Below are positions 8,346-17,206 of a stretch of DNA of 64,000 nt, piece by piece; positions within the stretch are counted from its first letter, which is position 1; the number at the start of each line of letters is the position of its first letter. Both the position numbers and the translations under genes were made by a program. Source of the DNA: Paenibacillus arenilitoris (GTDB lineage Bacteria > Bacillota > Bacilli > Paenibacillales > Paenibacillaceae); the NCBI RefSeq assembly GCF_014705655.1, contig NZ_JACXIY010000015.1, positions 186,001 through 250,000 of the forward strand, read 5' to 3'. The notes under the pieces are model-generated. The model had not been told where the DNA came from, made no database searches, and saw only the letters and a list, made by a program, of their open reading frames with translations.

Positions 8346-8374
8346 GTCATAATCGCGAACCCTGCACATAAGAT
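8346..8374 (+). promoter_or_regulatory. Candidate SigE-type promoter for spoIVA
   Basis: GTCATAAT (8346-8353) and CATAAGAT (8367-8374) with a 13-nt spacer resemble the sigma-E -35/-10 pattern (ATA-rich -35, CATA -10). This is where spoIVA, a known sigma-E gene in B. subtilis, would need it. The match is loose. Apart from this and the preceding terminator, the 8179-8472 gap shows nothing else. Confidence 0.35.
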
Positions 8375-8472
8375 GATACTAGTCCAAAAGCATGTACGAG
8401 TTGCGTCGCTGGCCTGCCCTATTGACCGGTGGAAGGCGGCGAACCGGAAATTCAATTGGGAGGGGATATTCA

Positions 8473-9951
8473 GTGGAGAAAGTGGACATTTTCAAGGACA
8501 TAGCCGAACGTACCGGCGGGGATATTTACCTCGGGGTCGTCGGGGCGGTCCGAACGGGCAAATCAACGTTTATTAAACGGTTTATGGAGACGGTCGTCCT
8601 TCCGAACATCGCGAACGAATCCGACCGCGTAAGAGCCGTGGACGAACTCCCTCAAAGCGCCGCAGGCAAGACGATTATGACAACCGAGCCTAAATTCGTT
8701 CCTAATCAAGCGGTTCAGCTTAAGGTTACCGATGGACTTGAGGTAAACGTCAGACTGGTCGATTGCGTCGGATACGCGGTGGAAGGCGCCAAAGGCTACG
8801 AAGACGAGAACGGTCCGCGGATGATTACGACGCCTTGGTTCGACGAGCCGATTCCGTTCCAGGAAGCGGCGGAGATCGGAACGAGGAAAGTGATCCAGGA
8901 GCATTCGACGCTGGGCGTCGTCGTGACGACGGACGGCACGATCGCCGAAATTCCGCGCAGCTCCTACGTCGTCGCGGAGGAACGCGTCATCGGCGAGCTG
9001 AAGGAGGTCGGCAAGCCGTTCGTGCTTGTCATCAACTCGACGAAGCCAAAGAGCGACGAGGCGCAGCAGCTTCGAAGCGAACTGCAGGCCAAGTACGATA
9101 TTCCGGTCATGACGCTTAGCGCGGCAACGATGGGCGAGGAGGAGGTCATCTCCGTTCTTCGCGAGGTGCTCTACGAATTCCCGGTTCACGAAGTAAACGT
9201 GAACCTGCCAAGCTGGGTCATGGTACTTAACGATAATCACTGGCTGAGAAGCAATTACGAGAGCTCCGTAAGGGATACGGTGAAGGATATCCGCAGGCTG
9301 CGCGACGTAGATCGCGTCGTTACGCAGTTCATGGAATACGACTTTATCGCGCGGGCCGGGCTTAGCGGCATGAACATGGGGCAAGGCGTCGCCGAGATCG
9401 ATCTGTACGCGCCCGACGAGCTGTACGACCGCATCCTGATGGAGGTCGTCGGCGTCGAGATTCGCGGAAAGGATCATCTGCTGCAGCTGATGCAGGATTT
9501 CTCGCACGCGAAGCGCGAGTACGACCGGTTCGCCGAGGCGCTCGAAATGGTCAAAACGACCGGCTACGGCATCGCGGCGCCCACGCTTGCGGAAATGGCG
9601 CTCGACGAGCCGGAGCTCATCCGCCAAGGCTCGCGCTTCGGCGTCAGGCTGAAGGCTACCGCGCCGTCGATCCATATGATCCGCGTCGACGTGGAGTCGG
9701 AATTCGCTCCGATCATTGGCACGGAGAAGCAGAGCGAGGAGCTCGTCAGATACTTAATGCAAGATTTCGAGAACGACCCTATCAAAATTTGGGAATCCGA
9801 TATTTTCGGTCGCTCCCTGCATTCGATCGTGCGGGAGGGCATCCAGGGCAAAATCGCGATGATGCCGGACAACGCGCGCTACAAGCTGCAGGAGACGCTT
9901 GGGCGAATCATCAACGAAGGTTCCGGCGGCCTGATCGCGATCATCTTATAA
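8473..9951 (+). CDS. spoIVA: Stage IV sporulation protein A, coat morphogenetic ATPase
   Basis: 492 aa, exactly the B. subtilis length. The Walker A motif GAVRTGKST lies at residues 24-32 with the lysine at position 30, as in B. subtilis SpoIVA, which supports GTG 8473 as the start; GGAGGGG lies 7 nt upstream. Upstream in-frame codons (from 8392) are non-coding leader. SpoIVA hydrolyses ATP to polymerise on the outer forespore membrane and forms the basement layer of the spore coat, recruited by SpoVM. The C-terminal half contains the conserved coat-assembly region. It is a monocistronic gene with its own terminator and firmly marks an endospore former. Confidence 0.98.
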   Translation: MEKVDIFKDIAERTGGDIYLGVVGAVRTGKSTFIKRFMETVVLPNIANESDRVRAVDELPQSAAGKTIMTTEPKFVPNQAVQLKVTDGLEVNVRLVDCVGYAVEGAKGYEDENGPRMITTPWFDEPIPFQEAAEIGTRKVIQEHSTLGVVVTTDGTIAEIPRSSYVVAEERVIGELKEVGKPFVLVINSTKPKSDEAQQLRSELQAKYDIPVMTLSAATMGEEEVISVLREVLYEFPVHEVNVNLPSWVMVLNDNHWLRSNYESSVRDTVKDIRRLRDVDRVVTQFMEYDFIARAGLSGMNMGQGVAEIDLYAPDELYDRILMEVVGVEIRGKDHLLQLMQDFSHAKREYDRFAEALEMVKTTGYGIAAPTLAEMALDEPELIRQGSRFGVRLKATAPSIHMIRVDVESEFAPIIGTEKQSEELVRYLMQDFENDPIKIWESDIFGRSLHSIVREGIQGKIAMMPDNARYKLQETLGRIINEGSGGLIAIIL

Positions 9952-9971
9952 CCGGTCGTGGCCGCGCCTCG

Positions 9972-10014
9972 AATAAAGCCGCTTCGGATCAGCGAAGCGG
10001 CTTTATTTGTTTTT
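9972..10014 (+). terminator. Intrinsic terminator after spoIVA
   Basis: AATAAAGCCGCTTCG / CGAAGCGGCTTTATT perfect 15-bp hairpin followed by TTGTTTTT. Confidence 0.9.
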
Positions 10015-10034
10015 GCGGAAATGCAGGTTACCAC

Positions 10035-10063
10035 TTGAAATTGCGAATTAGCTGTATTACTAT
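10035..10063 (+). promoter_or_regulatory. SigA-type promoter for hbs
   Basis: TTGAAA (10035-10040), 17-nt spacer, TACTAT (10058-10063). It gives a 5' leader of about 195 nt before hbs. Confidence 0.6.
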
Positions 10064-10183
10064 AGTTTTGTTCGGTCAAAAGGTATATTTTTGAAGATTT
10101 CCGTTAATAAGAGGGATAAGATGAGTCTTCAACGGCAAGACGCCTATCCTTTCGAGATTCGTTTCGCTAACGAAGCACGCTTA

Positions 10184-10249
10184 CGAAGCGCGTTTTGCTT
10201 CACTGGACGAAGCAGATGCTATCGAAGCAAGTTTTGCTTCGCAAAACTT
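10184..10249 (+). repeat. Hairpin repeats in the hbs 5' leader
   Basis: The unit CGAAGC-NNG-TTTTGCTTC occurs twice (10184-10201 and 10223-10240), with two more CGAAGC copies at 10171 and 10208. The second unit folds as CGAAGCAA/TTGCTTCG (10223-10241). It overlaps a mutually exclusive hairpin AAGTTTTG/CAAAACTT (10229-10249) that ends 2 nt before the Shine-Dalgarno AAGGAGG. This could be a translational switch or a stability element. Confidence 0.6.
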
Positions 10250-10265
10250 TTAAGGAGGTGAAACA

Positions 10266-10541
10266 ATGAACAAAACAGATCTGATTGCCAAAGTGGCTGA
10301 ATTGACCGACCTTTCGAAGAAGGATGCGACGAAAGCGGTTGACGCCGTATTTGACGCGATTTCCGACGCTCTGCAAGGCGGAGACAAAGTACAACTGGTT
10401 GGATTCGGCAACTTCGAGGTTCGCGAGCGCCAAGCCCGCAAAGGCCGCAACCCGCAAACCGGAGAAGAGATCGAAATCGCGGCAAGCAAGACGCCTGCCT
10501 TCAAACCGGGTAAATCTCTTAAGGACCTCGTATCCAATTAA
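10266..10541 (+). CDS. hbs: HU-family DNA-binding protein (HBsu)
   Basis: 91 aa, the standard HU length. It has the N-terminal [12 protein letters not shown] helix, the [26 protein letters not shown]-binding beta-arm at about residues 46-68 (with the RNPQTG turn that intercalates in DNA), and the C-terminal [10 protein letters not shown] helix. It is an abundant nucleoid architectural protein acting as a homodimer. The order spoIVA-hbs-mtr matches B. subtilis. A near-perfect Shine-Dalgarno (AAGGAGGTG) precedes the ATG, and an unusual structured leader lies before it. Confidence 0.98.
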   Translation: MNKTDLIAKVAELTDLSKKDATKAVDAVFDAISDALQGGDKVQLVGFGNFEVRERQARKGRNPQTGEEIEIAASKTPAFKPGKSLKDLVSN

Positions 10542-10559
10542 GCATACGCATACGAAATG

Positions 10560-10592
10560 ACGCTCGAACGAAATTGCCGTTCGGGCGTTTTC
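10560..10592 (+). terminator. Intrinsic terminator after hbs
   Basis: ACGCTCGAACG / CGTTCGGGCGT hairpin followed by TTTTCT. Confidence 0.85.
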
Positions 10593-10615
10593 TATGAGAT
10601 GCGGTCCCGCGGAGA

Positions 10616-10644
10616 TTGCACAATCGCCCGACTTCCACTATAAT
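10616..10644 (+). promoter_or_regulatory. SigA-type promoter for mtrB
   Basis: TTGCAC (10616-10621), 17-nt spacer, TATAAT (10639-10644), 42 nt before the start codon. Confidence 0.8.
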
Positions 10645-10685
10645 TCACTTGGATAGCACGGCAATGCGGATGCGGAGGGATAACG

Positions 10686-10907
10686 ATGGAACCAACGAAT
10701 GGCGAGTACATCGTCGTAAAAGCGAAAGACCAAGGCGTGCAGGTCATCGGGTTGACGCGCGGACAAGATACGAAATTTCATCATACCGAGAAGCTGGACA
10801 AGAACGAAATATTGATTTGCCAATTTACGGACCATACGTCGGCGATCAAGATTCGCGGCAAGGCGGTCGTCATGACGAAGTACGGAACGATGGAAACCGA
10901 CCAATAG
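10686..10907 (+). CDS. mtrB: trp RNA-binding attenuation protein TRAP
   Basis: 73 aa and closely similar to B. subtilis MtrB throughout, including [18 protein letters not shown] and [10 protein letters not shown]. These segments carry the lysines and arginine that contact (G/U)AG triplets and the loops that bind L-tryptophan. The protein forms an 11-mer ring that wraps leader RNA when tryptophan is plentiful. Its target is visible in this window, in the trp leader at 21168-21223. In B. subtilis mtrB follows mtrA (folE, GTP cyclohydrolase I); no mtrA is present here, and mtrB has its own promoter and terminator. Confidence 0.97.
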   Translation: MEPTNGEYIVVKAKDQGVQVIGLTRGQDTKFHHTEKLDKNEILICQFTDHTSAIKIRGKAVVMTKYGTMETDQ

Positions 10908-10923
10908 CGAAGCGGCGCAGGGA

Positions 10924-10946
10924 GGCAGGCTCAGCCTGCTTTTTTT
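10924..10946 (+). terminator. Intrinsic terminator after mtrB
   Basis: GCAGG-CTCAG-CCTGC hairpin followed by seven T. Confidence 0.85.
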
Positions 10947-11063
10947 ATGCCCGCGGTTGTCCGAATATTCGTCCCGACCCTCTCGTACAATGTTGTATGA
11001 GTCATTCCCGCATTGCGAAAGCTTTGTATAAGGGAATCGACGACTGCAATATGGAGGTGCGGA

Positions 11064-11639
11064 ATGAAGGTTGCAAAACCGTTGTTGGCCGCTTGCTTGA
11101 CCGCGATTGCGGTTATGTTGATTTGGGGGATGCTGCCGCTTTCGGATTGGGAGCACCCGGCCAGGCAGAGCGAGGTGGCCGTATTTCGGTCGACCCCGGC
11201 CGTAAAGCTTACGAACAATAACTTAGTCGACGTTCTGATCGGGGCCCAGCTGAACGAACGTCTGGAAAAGGCGGAGTGGAGGAGCGGGGTGCTCTCCGTC
11301 GATATGAAGGTGAACGCGAAGGAAGGGCGGCCATCCGCGTGGTTCGGCGATGCGGCGAAGCTGATTCGCGTCTCCTTCGCGCAGCTCGAGAACGTTAGGC
11401 GCGTCCTGATTCGCATCGTGGAGGAGCGGGAGGAAGGCTCCGTACTGCTAGCCGCCGTCGACGTGAGGAAGACCGACGGCTGGCTCATCCGGGAGATGGA
11501 TGAGCTGGCGCATGCGGACCCCGTGCACGACGAGCTGTGGCGAAGCCGTCTCAGAGTCAGCTTCACCTCCGCTTGGGAGGCGTTATTCGGACCGCCTGCG
11601 GGCTTCTCCGTCCACCCGGCTGCAGGTGCCCGTCCTTAG
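11064..11639 (+). CDS. Hypothetical membrane-anchored protein
   Basis: 191 aa, not recognised. An N-terminal hydrophobic segment (about residues 5-22, LLAACLTAIAVMLIWG) acts as a signal anchor. The remainder is a soluble, presumably extracytoplasmic domain with alternating strands and helices and no catalytic motif. ATG 11064 has TGGAGGTG 6 nt upstream, so translation is convincing; a longer in-frame version from 11013 lacks such a site. The gene sits alone between mtrB and the hepS promoter, and the context gives no clue to its role. Confidence 0.6.
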   Translation: MKVAKPLLAACLTAIAVMLIWGMLPLSDWEHPARQSEVAVFRSTPAVKLTNNNLVDVLIGAQLNERLEKAEWRSGVLSVDMKVNAKEGRPSAWFGDAAKLIRVSFAQLENVRRVLIRIVEEREEGSVLLAAVDVRKTDGWLIREMDELAHADPVHDELWRSRLRVSFTSAWEALFGPPAGFSVHPAAGARP

Positions 11640-11702
11640 GCGGTAGGATGTTGCAATTTGATGAACATCGAGCGCGATTGGAATGCTCTTTGGACGAAGA
11701 TG

Positions 11703-11711
11703 TGCTATAAT
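11703..11711 (+). promoter_or_regulatory. Extended -10 promoter for the menaquinone/hep operon
   Basis: TGCTATAAT (TG-n-TATAAT) 53 nt before hepS. No good -35 lies at 17 nt, consistent with an extended -10 promoter. Confidence 0.6.
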
Positions 11712-11763
11712 AGTTTAGATTATTGAGCGGCGATCTGCGCTTCTCTGTTCGGAGGCTTACCCC

Positions 11764-12639
11764 ATGAAACCATACCGTATATCAGAAATAGCCCAAAAGT
11801 ATGTCGAATACGACATGATTCAATCGCACACGGAGCTGCCGGCCATGTCGAGTCCGAGACTGCGCGCGCTCTATGCCTTTCTTAATCAGCAGCAATCGGT
11901 CGCAAAGCACAGCGAGCTGTACACGCTGGTCATCTCGCTCGTCCAGCTCGGAATGGACACGCACGATCTCATCGATACGGACGAGACGAAGCGGCCGGAG
12001 CCCGAAATGCGGGCAAGGCAGCTGAACGTCTTGGCCGGCGACTATTTCAGCGCACGATTTTACCATCTGCTCTCCCAAGCGGGACAAATCGATATGGTTT
12101 CGAAGATTAGCGGCGCCGTATGCGAAGTCAACCGGCTGAAGGTGAACCTGTACATGCGGATGAGGCAGCTGAAAATATCGGCAGAGGATTACTTGACGCA
12201 ATCCGTTCAGCTTCGCAGCACCCTATTCCAGCTGTTCACGGGCGTCCTGGAAGGGAATCCGGCGAGATTGTGGTCCGAAGTCGTGGGCGGCATAAGCCGC
12301 TGCGAGGTCGTGCTTGACGAAATAGAACGAAGCGAAAGCCCCGTTCGATTCGATAAGAGCTGGGCTTATTGGCATGTCCTGCAAGAGGGGACGGAGGAAG
12401 AGCGCCAAACGCTCGCCGAACGTTCCGGCGAAACGGCTTTTATCGCGGGTCTGGTGGACAAATACGAAGTGCGCCGACTGCTTGCCGCCAAGCTCAAGCA
12501 ATCCGTCGAAGCGTTCAAAGCGGCTGCGGGAAGGCTGGAATCGGACAAGCTGCTCGGCGAATTGAACCAGATCGTAGACGGCCTGTTGAACGGCAACGGC
12601 AATTCCGGTTATGCGCCCGCACTCAACAAGACGAGGTGA
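11764..12639 (+). CDS. hepS: Heptaprenyl diphosphate synthase component 1
   Basis: 291 aa, matching the non-catalytic HepS (component I) family of the two-subunit heptaprenyl diphosphate synthase. N-terminal KPYRISEIAQKYVEYDMI and a mostly helical body are seen, with no DDxxD motif, as expected for this subunit. It pairs with HepT (15726-16700) to make the C35 side chain of menaquinone-7. In B. subtilis hepS, menH and hepT are adjacent; here three further menaquinone genes sit between them. It is first in an apparent six-gene operon with short gaps or overlaps. Confidence 0.88.
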   Translation: MKPYRISEIAQKYVEYDMIQSHTELPAMSSPRLRALYAFLNQQQSVAKHSELYTLVISLVQLGMDTHDLIDTDETKRPEPEMRARQLNVLAGDYFSARFYHLLSQAGQIDMVSKISGAVCEVNRLKVNLYMRMRQLKISAEDYLTQSVQLRSTLFQLFTGVLEGNPARLWSEVVGGISRCEVVLDEIERSESPVRFDKSWAYWHVLQEGTEEERQTLAERSGETAFIAGLVDKYEVRRLLAAKLKQSVEAFKAAAGRLESDKLLGELNQIVDGLLNGNGNSGYAPALNKTR

Positions 12640-12647
12640 CTTAAAGC

Positions 12648-13364
12648 ATGGATACGAACTCCAAGAGCCACGTGCATGGCGTATTCGAGAGGATTGCCCC
12701 GCAATACGATTTTATGAACGATTTGATTAGCTTCCGCAGGCATAAGTCGTGGCGGAAGTTCACGATGAAGAAGATGGACGTCCGGCCCGGCCAATCGGCG
12801 CTTGACTTGTGCTGCGGCACCTGCGACTGGACGATCGCGCTGGCGGAGGCGAGCGGAACGGGCAAGGTGGTCGGACTCGATTTCAGCCAAAACATGCTGG
12901 ACGTCGGCGCCCAAAAAATCGGGAAGCTGGGCTTGGCGGACCGCATTACGCTCGTTCAGGGCAACGCGATGAGCCTGCCCTTCGAGGACGATTCCTTCGA
13001 TTTCGTGACGATCGGCTTCGGCCTCCGCAACGTGCCGGATTATATGCAAGTGCTTCGCGAGATGCGGCGGGTCGTGAAGCCGGGCGGCCGGGTTGTCTGC
13101 CTGGAGGTGTCGAGGCCGACCTGGCAGCCGTTCAAAGCGATGTACAGCCTCTATTTCGAGAGGATCCTGCCCGTGATGGGCAAGTTCGTCGCCAAGCGGT
13201 TCGAGGAATACAAATGGCTGCCCGAATCGTTGAAGTTGTTCCCGGGCCGCGCGGAGCTTGCCGCGATGTTCGAAGAAGCGGGCCTAGCCGGGGTGAGCGC
13301 GTATCCGCTGACCGGCGGAGTGGCGGCGCTTCATATGGGAACGAAGGAGAAGAAACAGCTATGA
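12648..13364 (+). CDS. menG: Demethylmenaquinone methyltransferase
   Basis: 238 aa, class I SAM-dependent methyltransferase of the UbiE/MenG family (called menH in B. subtilis). N-terminal [18 protein letters not shown] is the family signature. The SAM-binding motif [14 protein letters not shown] is at about residues 48-61, and motif FGLRNVPDY at about 125-133. It performs the last step of menaquinone synthesis, C-methylation of demethylmenaquinone. It lies 8 nt after hepS and overlaps the next gene by 4 nt. Confidence 0.95.
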   Translation: MDTNSKSHVHGVFERIAPQYDFMNDLISFRRHKSWRKFTMKKMDVRPGQSALDLCCGTCDWTIALAEASGTGKVVGLDFSQNMLDVGAQKIGKLGLADRITLVQGNAMSLPFEDDSFDFVTIGFGLRNVPDYMQVLREMRRVVKPGGRVVCLEVSRPTWQPFKAMYSLYFERILPVMGKFVAKRFEEYKWLPESLKLFPGRAELAAMFEEAGLAGVSAYPLTGGVAALHMGTKEKKQL

Positions 13365-14236
13365 TTCGCAAAATCGGCATTATTTTGGAAATGATCAAAT
13401 TCGAGCATACGGTATTCGCGCTGCCGTTTGCGTTTATGGGAGCGATATTGGGCGCTGTCGTCATGGAGCAGCGTCTTCCTTCTTGGGCGGAGATCGGCTG
13501 GATCACGCTGGCCATGTTCGGCGCTCGAAGCGCGGCAATGAGCCTTAACCGGTTGATCGACCAATCGATCGATCTGCGCAACCCGCGCACCGAGAAGCGC
13601 GCATTGCCGGCCGGCTTGCTGAAGTCGGCCGAAGTATTGGCTTTTATTATCGTATCTTTCGCGCTGCTCATCTTCGCTAGCGCCAATCTGGAGCCGATCG
13701 CGCTTAAGCTTATGCCGGCCGCCGTCGTCATGCTGGTGCTTTATTCGTACACGAAGCGGTTTACGTGGCTTTGCCATATTTTCCTCGGGCTGACGATCGG
13801 TTTGTCGCCGCTTGGCGGATGGGTTTCCGTAACCGGCGGCTTCGATCTCGCGGCATGGCTCCTGTACGGCACGGTCGCGTTATGGATTGCCGGCTTTGAC
13901 ATTATTTACGCCACGCAGGATTTCGAATACGACCGCCGCGAAGGACTGCATTCCATCCCGGCCCGCTTCGGCATCGCCGGCGCGCTCTGGTTTGCACGGT
14001 CGCTTCATGCCGTGACGGCAATCGGGTTTATCGCCTTGTTCTGGATGACGGAACTAAGCTGGATGTATCTGCTCGGCACGATCGTATCGATTACGCTGCT
14101 GTTCTACCAGCACCGGCTTGTACGCCCGAATGATTTGTCCCGCGTGCAAACGGCATTCTTCGGCATGAACGGCACGCTTAGCGTCGTGCTGTTTCTGTTC
14201 ACGATCGTCGATTTGCTGGTAATCCGCCAATGGTAG
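13361..14236 (+). CDS. UbiA-family prenyltransferase (menaquinone, MqnP-like)
   Basis: 291 aa polytopic membrane protein of the UbiA superfamily. The first Asp-rich Mg-binding motif is [15 protein letters not shown] (about residues 63-77) and the second is [13 protein letters not shown] (about 185-197). It condenses a polyprenyl diphosphate with an aromatic acceptor. Position between menG, ubiX and mqnA suggests the prenyl-transfer step of the futalosine menaquinone route; general annotation would be 4-hydroxybenzoate polyprenyltransferase-like. It overlaps both neighbours, showing tight coupling. Confidence 0.9.
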   Translation: MIRKIGIILEMIKFEHTVFALPFAFMGAILGAVVMEQRLPSWAEIGWITLAMFGARSAAMSLNRLIDQSIDLRNPRTEKRALPAGLLKSAEVLAFIIVSFALLIFASANLEPIALKLMPAAVVMLVLYSYTKRFTWLCHIFLGLTIGLSPLGGWVSVTGGFDLAAWLLYGTVALWIAGFDIIYATQDFEYDRREGLHSIPARFGIAGALWFARSLHAVTAIGFIALFWMTELSWMYLLGTIVSITLLFYQHRLVRPNDLSRVQTAFFGMNGTLSVVLFLFTIVDLLVIRQW

Positions 14237-14904
14237 GCGCGGAGATGAGCTTGGAACGCGCGGCCCGGCCGAGCCGTTGGGTCGTCGGCATTACCGGCGC
14301 GAGCGGCTCGGTCTACGGAATCCGGTTGATCGAGGTTCTGCTGGACATGGGGCATCAGGTTCACCTGGTCGTGACGGAGGCCGGCTGGCGGGTACTGAAA
14401 GAAGAGCTGGGCTGGGAGACGGCAAGGCGATCGGCTGCGATCGAGAGCCGCTTCGGCGAAGCGGTCGCGGGCGGCATGCTGATCTTTCATCCGAACGCCG
14501 ACATCGGAGCGAGCATCGCGAGCGGCTCCTTCCGCGTGCAGGGGATGGTGATCGCGCCGTGCTCGATGGGGACGCTCGCGTCGATCGCGCACGGCATATC
14601 CGACGACTTGATGACGAGGGCGGCGGACGTGATGATGAAGGAGAACCGCAAGCTGCTGCTCGTGCCGCGGGAAACGCCGCTTCATGCAGTGCATCTGGAG
14701 AACATGCTGAAGCTGTCGAGGCTCGGCGTACGTATGATTCCGGCGATGCCGGCTTTTTATTACAAGCCGCAATCGATGGACGAGATGGTCGATTTCTTAG
14801 TCGGAAAAGTGCTTGACAACATGGATATCGAACATGATTTGTACAGAAGATGGGGAGATGAACAGAATGGGCATGAATCGCCCGATCACCATCGGAAGAA
14901 TTGA
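14230..14904 (+). CDS. ubiX: UbiX-family flavin prenyltransferase
   Basis: 224 aa. The FMN-binding motif GITGASGSVYGIRL lies near residues 18-31, with VIAPCSMGTLA in the middle and VPRETPLH near residue 150, all UbiX/Pad1 hallmarks. UbiX makes prenylated FMN, the cofactor of UbiD-type decarboxylases. In this operon the client would be a UbiD-like decarboxylase of the futalosine pathway, encoded elsewhere. The start is ATG 14230, overlapping the previous gene by 7 nt; ATG 14245 is an alternative. Confidence 0.93.
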   Translation: MVGAEMSLERAARPSRWVVGITGASGSVYGIRLIEVLLDMGHQVHLVVTEAGWRVLKEELGWETARRSAAIESRFGEAVAGGMLIFHPNADIGASIASGSFRVQGMVIAPCSMGTLASIAHGISDDLMTRAADVMMKENRKLLLVPRETPLHAVHLENMLKLSRLGVRMIPAMPAFYYKPQSMDEMVDFLVGKVLDNMDIEHDLYRRWGDEQNGHESPDHHRKN

Positions 14905-15721
14905 CTACGCGAATGCTTGGCCGCTATTTCACGAATTCGAGAAACGTTCTACCCTGAGTAGCTATGAAGTGATTTCGCGCGTACCTTCTGAATTGAATCG
15001 AATGCTGCAGTCGGCCGAGCTCGACGTCTCGGCGATCTCGTCCTTCTCTTATGGACAAAACGCGAGCGACTACGTGCTGCTGCCGAAGCTGAGCGTCGGC
15101 TCGATCGGAAACGTGAACTCGATCCTGTTATTTTTGAAGGAGCCGATCGAGCGCAGGCGGCCTCGCAAAATTTCCGTTACGACGACATCCGCCACTTCGG
15201 TTAATTTATTGAAAATCATCATGACGATGTATTACGAGTGCGAACCGGAATATTCGCCAGCGGCGCCCGAGCTGGAAAGCATGCTCGAGGAAGCGGACGC
15301 AGCCCTTATCATCGGCGATTCAGCGATCCATGCCTCTTGGAAAAAACACGGCCTGCACGTCATCGATTTGGGCAGGCTATGGCATGAATGGACGGGCCAT
15401 GGCATGACCTACGCGGTCGTTGCAGCCAGAAAAGACATCGCCGCGGCGGCGCCGGAGTCGATTCAAGCCGTATATAACGCGCTCCTGGCGAGCAAACAGT
15501 ATAATAAGGCCCATTTGGAGCCGTTGATCAACTATGCTTGTTCGCTACTGGGAGGAGAGGCAGCGTATTGGGATATGTATTTCCGGTCGCTGCAGTACGA
15601 TTTCGGCAGCGAACTGCAAGAAGGCCTGAAGCTGTATTTCCGCTATTCGAAGCAGCTCGGGCTGCTAGGTAGCGACGTGGAGCTTACTTTTTTCGAAGAG
15701 ACCAATCTGCCCAATAGGTGA
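14867..15721 (+). CDS. mqnA: MqnA/MqnD-family menaquinone biosynthesis protein (probable chorismate dehydratase)
   Basis: 284 aa, periplasmic-binding-protein-like fold of the MqnA/MqnD family. It begins NRPITIGRIDYANAWPLFHE, with ISSFSYGQNASDYVLLP and DAALIIGDSAI later. MqnA dehydrates chorismate to 3-(1-carboxyvinyl)benzoate, the entry step of the futalosine route. This indicates menaquinone synthesis by futalosine and not by menFDHCEB; only the shared enzyme MenG is common to both. ATG 14867 has GGGGAG 9 nt upstream. MqnA and MqnD are related, so the exact step is less sure than the family. Confidence 0.88.
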   Translation: MGMNRPITIGRIDYANAWPLFHEFEKRSTLSSYEVISRVPSELNRMLQSAELDVSAISSFSYGQNASDYVLLPKLSVGSIGNVNSILLFLKEPIERRRPRKISVTTTSATSVNLLKIIMTMYYECEPEYSPAAPELESMLEEADAALIIGDSAIHASWKKHGLHVIDLGRLWHEWTGHGMTYAVVAARKDIAAAAPESIQAVYNALLASKQYNKAHLEPLINYACSLLGGEAAYWDMYFRSLQYDFGSELQEGLKLYFRYSKQLGLLGSDVELTFFEETNLPNR

Positions 15722-15725
15722 AAGA

Positions 15726-16700
15726 ATGAAACTACTTGATTTGTATGCAAAGATGAAAGGCGACCTCAATCAAATCGAGCTCGAGCTGGAGCGCAGCGTC
15801 TCCGACGACCATGCGCTTCTCAGCGACGCTTCCCTTCATTTGCTCAAAGCCGGGGGAAAGCGGATCCGTCCCGTGTTCGTGCTGCTTGCGGGCAAGTTCG
15901 GCGACTATCGCCTTGACGTCATGAAGCGGGTGGCCGTGCCGCTCGAGCTGATCCATATGGCTTCGCTCGTGCACGACGACGTCATCGACGACGCCGAAAC
16001 CCGTCGCGGCCAGCTGACGGTCAAGTCGAAGTGGGATAACCGGATCGCCATGTATACGGGCGATTACATTCACGGAAAAGCGTTGTCCATCGCCGCGCAG
16101 CTGCCGAATCCGCAAATCCATCAAATTCTCTCCCATGCGCTCGTGCAGATGTGCATCGGGGAGATGGAGCAAATCCGCGATTTCTTCAACACCGAGCAGA
16201 CCATCCGGCATTACTTGCTTCGCATCCGGCGCAAGACGGCGCTGCTTATCGCCATCAGCTGCCAGCTTGGCGCCGTGGCGGCCGGGGCCGATCGACAGAC
16301 CGCCAACCGGTTATACCGGTACGGCTACAACGTCGGCATGGCGTTTCAGATCCGCGACGACCTGCTGGACCTGTACGGAACGGAGAAGCAAATCGGCAAG
16401 CCGCCGGGCTCGGATATGCGCCAAGGTAACATTACGCTGCCGGTCATTCTGGCATTGCGGGACGCCCGCATGCGGGAATCGCTGCTCGTCGAAATCGCGG
16501 CGATCCGCGAAAGGGGCGGGCAAGCGGACGCGGGGCGCGCCATCGAAATGATCCGCAGAAGCGAGGGCGGCGAGCTTGCCGACCAGCTGGCGAACCGATA
16601 CATAAATAAAGCGCTGCGGGCGATAGAGGGATTGCCAGGCATCGCGGCGAAGAAGAACTTGATCGATATCGCCCATTTTATTGGTAAGCGAAATTATTAA
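15726..16700 (+). CDS. hepT: Heptaprenyl diphosphate synthase component 2 (polyprenyl synthetase)
   Basis: 324 aa trans-polyprenyl synthase. The first Asp-rich motif [15 protein letters not shown] is near residues 79-93 and the second, [12 protein letters not shown], near 208-219; both bind Mg-diphosphate. GGKRIRP near residue 43 binds isopentenyl diphosphate. With HepS it forms the C35 chain for menaquinone-7. It starts 4 nt after mqnA and ends the quinone operon. Confidence 0.93.
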   Translation: MKLLDLYAKMKGDLNQIELELERSVSDDHALLSDASLHLLKAGGKRIRPVFVLLAGKFGDYRLDVMKRVAVPLELIHMASLVHDDVIDDAETRRGQLTVKSKWDNRIAMYTGDYIHGKALSIAAQLPNPQIHQILSHALVQMCIGEMEQIRDFFNTEQTIRHYLLRIRRKTALLIAISCQLGAVAAGADRQTANRLYRYGYNVGMAFQIRDDLLDLYGTEKQIGKPPGSDMRQGNITLPVILALRDARMRESLLVEIAAIRERGGQADAGRAIEMIRRSEGGELADQLANRYINKALRAIEGLPGIAAKKNLIDIAHFIGKRNY

Positions 16701-16731
16701 TCATCCGGAAAAGAGAGGAATGTGGTTGAAG

Positions 16732-17175
16732 ATGGAGAGAACGTTTCTGATGATCAAACCGGACGGCGTGCAGCGCGGGTTAATCGGCGAAATCGTGGCG
16801 AGGTTCGAGCGCAAAGGCCTGCAGCTGTCGGCGGCCAAATTCATGCTTGTTACCCGTGAGCTTGCGGAGAAGCATTACGAGGAGCACAAAGGAAAAGGCT
16901 TTTACGAGCCGCTGCTGGAATTCATTACGTCCGGTCCCGTATTCGCGATGGTGTGGCAAGGAGACAACGTCATTGCCTTGACGCGCGCGCTTATCGGGAA
17001 GACCGACGCGATCGACGCGCTGCCGGGCACGATCCGTTCCGATTTTGCCGTACATACCAATTTTAACCTCATCCACGGATCGGATTCGCCGGCGAACGCC
17101 GAGAGGGAGATCGGCATATTCTTCGCGCCTTCGGAGCTAGTCGATTACGAGCACGCCATTCAAAAGTGGATCTAG
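16732..17175 (+). CDS. ndk: Nucleoside diphosphate kinase
   Basis: 147 aa, normal Ndk length. It begins [20 protein letters not shown] and carries the active-site signature NLIHGSDS, whose histidine is phosphorylated. It equilibrates the terminal phosphate among nucleoside triphosphates. ATG 16732 fits the family N-terminus and the GAGAGGAA ribosome site, while the earlier in-frame ATG 16720 abuts that site. It lies 31 nt after hepT, as in B. subtilis. Confidence 0.98.
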   Translation: MERTFLMIKPDGVQRGLIGEIVARFERKGLQLSAAKFMLVTRELAEKHYEEHKGKGFYEPLLEFITSGPVFAMVWQGDNVIALTRALIGKTDAIDALPGTIRSDFAVHTNFNLIHGSDSPANAEREIGIFFAPSELVDYEHAIQKWI

Positions 17176-17206
17176 TCTTAATACTTTCACCCGGGTGGAG
17201 GGCACG

